DNA of 64,000 bases from contig CM060733.1 in NCBI GenBank assembly GCA_030704615.1, positions 58,652,001-58,716,000 of the forward strand, in the 5' to 3' direction. The DNA is from Takakia lepidozioides. Taxonomy: Eukaryota; Streptophyta; Takakiopsida; Takakiales; Takakiaceae. This document shows positions 60,290-64,000 of the stretch, piece after piece (the stretch's first letter is position 1; each line of letters begins with the position of its first letter). The translations under genes were made by a program, and so were the position numbers. A model generated the notes under the pieces. The model was not told the origin of the DNA, did not search any database, and saw nothing but the letters and a program-made list of their open reading frames with translations.

Positions 60290-60374
60290 GCATGAGCTCA
60301 GCTCACGCTTTGCAGCTACAACGTGAGCTCAGCTCCCAGGCTCACGGGGCTGGGCTCACGCCGTAGCTACGCTG
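60290..60374 (-). repeat. Right terminus with GTGAGCC repeats
   Basis: Read on the minus strand the end begins CAGCGTAGCTACGGC and carries GTGAGCC motifs (complement at 60,353-60,359 and 60,339-60,345), then GTGAGCT-like variants farther in (60,296-60,330). It matches the left terminus in GCTA and the GTGAGCC spacing only. Confidence 0.6.
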
Positions 60375-60383
60375 ATTTGATCA
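60375..60383. repeat. Right 9-bp target-site duplication
   Basis: ATTTGATCA, identical to 48,161-48,169. Confidence 0.85.
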
Positions 60384-61267
60384 ATATAGCTTCTAAAACT
60401 GTATTGCATCTCTGCAAAACCCGTTCCTCCTTTGCCTGGTTTTTAGTTTTTACTACCATCCACCTTGGTTATGGTGGCCTTCCCGTTCCATTTTCTTGCC
60501 TCTTGCCCCGGTTGGCTCCTCCTTTTGGCTTTCAGCTCGGCCCTTTTCTTTTCTCCGTGTTCTTGCGTACGTCTTCGCTCGTTTGTTTTGTCATTCGAAC
60601 CCCATGTGTAAGCCTTGGGTGGAGTATCGAAACAGGGGCAGTATCAGATCGCTTGCCTCAACACAAAAATCTTGAGCCGCTAGGGTTTGGAGATATGATC
60701 TTTAATAATGTTTAGTTCGTTTCTTCATGGTAGCGTAGCTCACGATTTGTTGTTTCTGTTTGGTTATACAAACATAAGGTCAGATTTTCAAACTAGTTTA
60801 GGTTCTAATCTCAACAATTTTGTCAATAGAAATAAACAGCAGCACAACTTTGTAATTACAGACACCGTGTTAGAAGAATTATATCTTGAAACCATTCCAA
60901 TGTTTGTTTTTTTAATGTCACTTGAAACCTTGAAGGGAATAATTGAGCGTCTAGATTGTTGAAAGTTTTGAACAGTATTCTGTTACGATTGGGGACGTGG
61001 AGAGGTGGTGGATGTGGGGAATGGGATCTTGATTTCGTAGATGTTTGGGGAGCACCCTTCAACAAAATCATGCGGAGATAACACACCGCACCCCTACGTC
61101 CATTCAGAATAGCGAGCCGATTTGATAACAGAATAAGGAGATATATGAATGACTGCAAAGACTCCGGGGGCATGAGCAGCCCCCCACGAGCGCATCGACA
61201 TCAACATGTCGAGGTGGGGCACGCACTTGGGGTTTAGATACCGAGGGACCTTGGAGGAGGTCGTGTT

Positions 61268-61560
61268 ACACTACAAGAGATGAGCGTTTTTAGGACTACG
61301 GCTTTGGCGGAGTCATAAAAATTGCACTAGGTAGATGACTACAGAGCGCTGAAATGCATTGCAGTCATAGTTTTATGACTTTGTAGTAATGGATATCACT
61401 ACATGACTCCGGAAAGTTAGGGAGCATTGGTCAAACATTGTTGACCATGATGACAGGGATGGTTTATATGACTAGTGTGATATGTTTGACTACACGTGGA
61501 CGACGTTTCATGGAATCTTATGACTCCATGACTGAAGATGGTTTCACAGCTCTATTTATA
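61268..61560 (+). mobile_element. Possible CACTA-type transposon end
   Basis: CACTACAAGAGATGAGCGTT followed by a GGACTACGGC stretch resembles the CACTACAAGAAA start of plant En/Spm elements, and the next 290 bp hold repeated ATGACT/GACTAC words like subterminal repeats. The opposite end (TCTTGTAGTG) was not found, nor any transposase. Confidence 0.3.
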
Positions 61561-61737
61561 CGACTACATCACTACACGTGTCATTTTGAAGGCACATATA
61601 ATGCAAATAAGGTTGCCCATTAGGTTTAAAAAAATTAAAAAGTTGCTAATAAGGTTGCCCATTAGGGTAATCGTGAACAGAAAGGAAGGCTGGGACTTGG
61701 CGTTTTTTTTTGTCTCCTGCGCCACACCACATAGCCG

Positions 61738-61808
61738 AGGGATGGAACGCGATGATAGCAGGATATGCAGGGGCGTGGGATGGAGGCGTTGAGCAAATGA
61801 TGCACGAA
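61738..61808 (+). pseudogene. Short PPR fragment
   Basis: GGATGGAACGCGATGATAGC, AGGATATGCA and TTGAGCAAATGATGCACGAA match the [10 protein letters not shown]...EQMMHE portion of the PPR copies with internal deletions. About 70 bp only. Confidence 0.55.
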
Positions 61809-63122
61809 AGAGAAGAGGAGGAGGAGAGGAGACGAGGAGAAGCGAGCTCGCCGTTCTTGGGAGAGTCAGCTTGGTCTTAGCAGGTGTGTTTGAATCTCTG
61901 ACTACTCAGCTATGCCGTAGTCGTTCGATCTCACAGACCAATCCGACATTACCTGACTACAGACACAAGCAGCACACACAAGAGGTCCTTTTAGGTTGAT
62001 GGTCGGTCAAATCCTCCATGGGTCAGGACAGGTCAAGGACAATGTGGTAGGGCACCTTCTTCTTCAACCTATTTCAGCCTGTGTTGCCCTTTTACCATAC
62101 TCGGCCGCAAGATGCATATTGAATTCTGTAAGTTAGGTCGTTGGGTAGATTTCGCCAACTCTTCCCTTCACACTTGGCGGGTTGTAGCCACACACATAAT
62201 GCAGACTCGTCCCAAAAGTTTGCTTCAAGATGGCCAACCAACTCAGACTCATCGAGATTGATGTGAGATGATTCGCGAAGAGTTCCATGAGGAATTCACC
62301 AGAGTAGGATTCTAGTGAACAGAATGATCTCAGCATGGCCGTTTTTAATGGTGGCAACCAAAGGCTGGAACTTTCAGTATAGAATAGTGTTACAGTTATT
62401 ACTTGTTTTAGAGTGACCTCTCTGTTTGTACGTAGCCATGGCCCAGTTTCATGTATTTCTCATGACCCAGCCCGCATCCTTGTACCATTCTGGGGTAAGA
62501 GTATCTACAAGGATTGTTAAAAGGAGAATTTCTTATGTGGAACTCGCGACTGGGTCTCATGGGATTGCGGTACCAGAATGTAAGAGAAGTAGATTCAAGC
62601 TGTTCGCTTCCGACAATACAAGTGGTGCCAGGTGAGACATTGTTTTTTGGCGTAGCGAGGGTTGCGAGGGATGTTGAGGACGAAGCATGGAGATCGACAG
62701 CTGAGATGTAAAAACTTGAGAAACGACGAGGATGTAGGGACCATCTATTTAAGAAGATTACAATTTTCGGCAGTTAGATAGAAGTTATCAAATTTTCCCC
62801 GACAGTGTTATGCTCTTGGCCCTAAAAGACCAGTTGAGCATCGTAGTGGGTGCCTTTGCTACAAGAAGCAGGATAGAAGAGACAGAAGAAGAATGGACTA
62901 TATGTCCACATAAAGCCAAAGAGTTAATCGGACAGCCTTTCTATTTGTCTCCAACAAGGCATCATAAGCATTGCCCTATCTGTGCTATCGTTTATTAGTT
63001 TGTCTGGTTGTTTTTACTGGCATCATACTTCAATGGTATGTAACTTGGTTACTCGTCATTCAGTGTAGAAAGAAATGATGCAGCTGCCACGGGACCGCTA
63101 ATGAAGCCTGATCCAATGGTAC

Positions 63123-63190
63123 ATTCTCTCTCTCTCTCTCTTTCTCTCCCTAATGTCTCATGACTCTCTCTGTCTCTCTCTGTCTGTGTC
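63123..63190. repeat. CT-rich microsatellite
   Basis: Interrupted (CT)n with CTGT variants. Confidence 0.85.
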
Positions 63191-63555
63191 TCGCTGCATT
63201 CTTAGGGATGTAATCTCTCCATATTGGCCTCATGTCACATTAGGATATCAAACTAGATATAGTATCAATATTGATTCTTATATGGGGCGTCATTAAAGTG
63301 GAGGATCTATGGCACTTCCTTACTTAGGCCACCCACTGTGAAGGATTTCAAAGGCTGTGACGTCCATGTAATGGCCAAGCATGACAGTAAAGAGTACATC
63401 CCTCTCCCATTCCTGACATTGAACGGATGTAGTGGGTTATGTATAGCTGACAGCAGAGGATGCAGTGAAGGTGCAAATGGATGCTTTGGCATTGAATGAC
63501 GAGCCCCATCCTGACCATGGCCTAGAGGTGGGCCTCTATCCTTATGAGAACATGG

Positions 63556-64000
63556 ATAGCTGAAGAAGCAGGGATAGAGAGTGGGTACAGATTCTTCCAA
63601 GAGGGCCAGATTTCAAGCACAAAATTACCTATGATTCCCTATGGATCAATAGCCACAAGAAACCTGCATGGGTAGATGGTCAACTGAAGGCAGCAGCTGC
63701 AGCGGCACAGTTGATAAAACCAGGCACCTGAACCGTAACCACAACTTCTAGAAGCGGATCAAGAGAGGGAGTCCATAATGTCTCTTCTGGCACTTATGGG
63801 CATGTGAAGATGCTTTGTGAGGCAGGAGACTGACAGAGGCTCTATAGACTTTAAACCAAGGAGGCATTTCAGCAGATTCAGATACGTATGTCTGTCTCTT
63901 GCATAAGTGCATCAAGGTGAAAGGCCTGGAAGCTGAAAAGCAGGTGCAAACTCACATTATCCAAAGTGGATTCACGCCAAATGTTTTTCTCCTCAACACC
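63556..64000 (+). pseudogene. PPR copy 4, 5' part, running off the window
   Basis: The same leader as in copies 2 and 3 (CAGGGATAGAGAGTGGGTAC, then AACCTGCATGGGTAGATGGT, then CAAGAGAGGGAGTCCA), followed by the first PPR motifs (TDTYVCLLHKCIKVKGLEA-like, QSGFTPNVFL) to the last base. Frame changes and a stop near 63,830 (GAGACTGACAG against a sister GGCAACTGAAAG) suggest that it is also broken. The rest lies outside. Confidence 0.7.

Larger units (their letters stand above)
48170..60374. mobile_element. 12.2-kb Mutator-like element (MULE) with methyltransferase-like gene
   Basis: The element is bounded by ATTTGATCA on both sides, a 9-bp duplication that is the hallmark of the Mutator superfamily. 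Inside the ends, the two termini share a GCTA block (7-10 bp in) and then clustered GTGAGCC motifs: 48,185, 48,199, 48,207 and 48,223 on the left, and their complement at 60,339 and 60,353 on the right. Long terminal inverted repeats are absent, as in non-TIR MULEs. Contents from left to right: a captured PPR fragment, a minus-strand ParB/methyltransferase-like gene, a palindrome array, a short minus-strand acidic exon, and a plus-strand MULE transposase with a SWIM finger. Removing the element and one duplication leaves a continuous host sequence. Confidence 0.8.
60384..63555. other. Intergenic region with small remnants
   Basis: No gene recognised. It contains the CACTA-like end and the PPR scrap listed below, and CT-rich microsatellite sequence at 63,123-63,190. 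Confidence 0.5.

Overview
The window is nuclear DNA from a land plant, most likely a seed-free vascular plant (fern or lycophyte). The evidence is intron-rich plant genes (a mitochondrial NAD-isocitrate dehydrogenase subunit, an organellar CorA/MRS2-type Mg transporter, a PDR-type ABC transporter exon and an At4g18490-like gene), long introns carrying LINE insertions, and a family of almost identical PLS-type pentatricopeptide repeat (PPR) copies of the kind that is greatly expanded in those lineages. Species cannot be read from the sequence.

Layout. 0-0.5 kb: one minus-strand exon of an ABCG/PDR transporter. 1.0-3.6 kb: a 5'-truncated LINE and solo copies of its 3' tail. 3.6-9 kb: nothing recognisable. 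9.1-20.5 kb: a long minus-strand Mg-transporter gene (GMN motif, two membrane helices, EF-hand-like C terminus) with two LINE insertions in introns. 21.3-25.1 kb: a minus-strand At4g18490-like gene with a tandem repeat in intron 1. 25.2-28 kb: intergenic with duplications. 28.0-32.2 kb: a complete four-exon NAD-IDH regulatory subunit gene on the minus strand. 34.1-43.9 kb: broken PPR copies, the first cut by a decayed 4.4-kb LINE. 44.6-45.3 kb: an intact intronless 244-codon orphan gene. 48.17-60.37 kb: a 12.2-kb Mutator-like DNA transposon. 60.4-64 kb: intergenic remnants and the start of another PPR copy.

The most interesting object is the transposon at 48,170-60,374. It is bounded by a perfect 9-bp target-site duplication and has termini rich in GTGAGCC. 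It carries two diverging genes. The plus-strand gene is an intact two-exon 1,144-residue MULE transposase with a C-terminal SWIM zinc finger. The minus-strand gene has at least nine exons and encodes a ParB-like (DGNHR) N-terminal region joined to a DNA-methyltransferase-like C-terminal region in beta-class motif order. Between them, probably within the first intron of the methyltransferase gene, lie 17 copies of a 38-bp near-perfect palindrome at a 115-116 bp period. In this copy the methyltransferase gene has two in-frame TAG codons and two frameshifts, whereas the transposase is open. I infer a mobile element with its own repeated binding-site array and a DNA-modifying or epigenetic accessory protein. 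This resembles in logic the anti-silencing systems of VANDAL MULEs, but with different parts.

The other genes are ordinary host genes with no evident operon-like relation. Exon boundaries given below were chosen by splice consensus together with reading-phase agreement; where phase did not close, this is stated.
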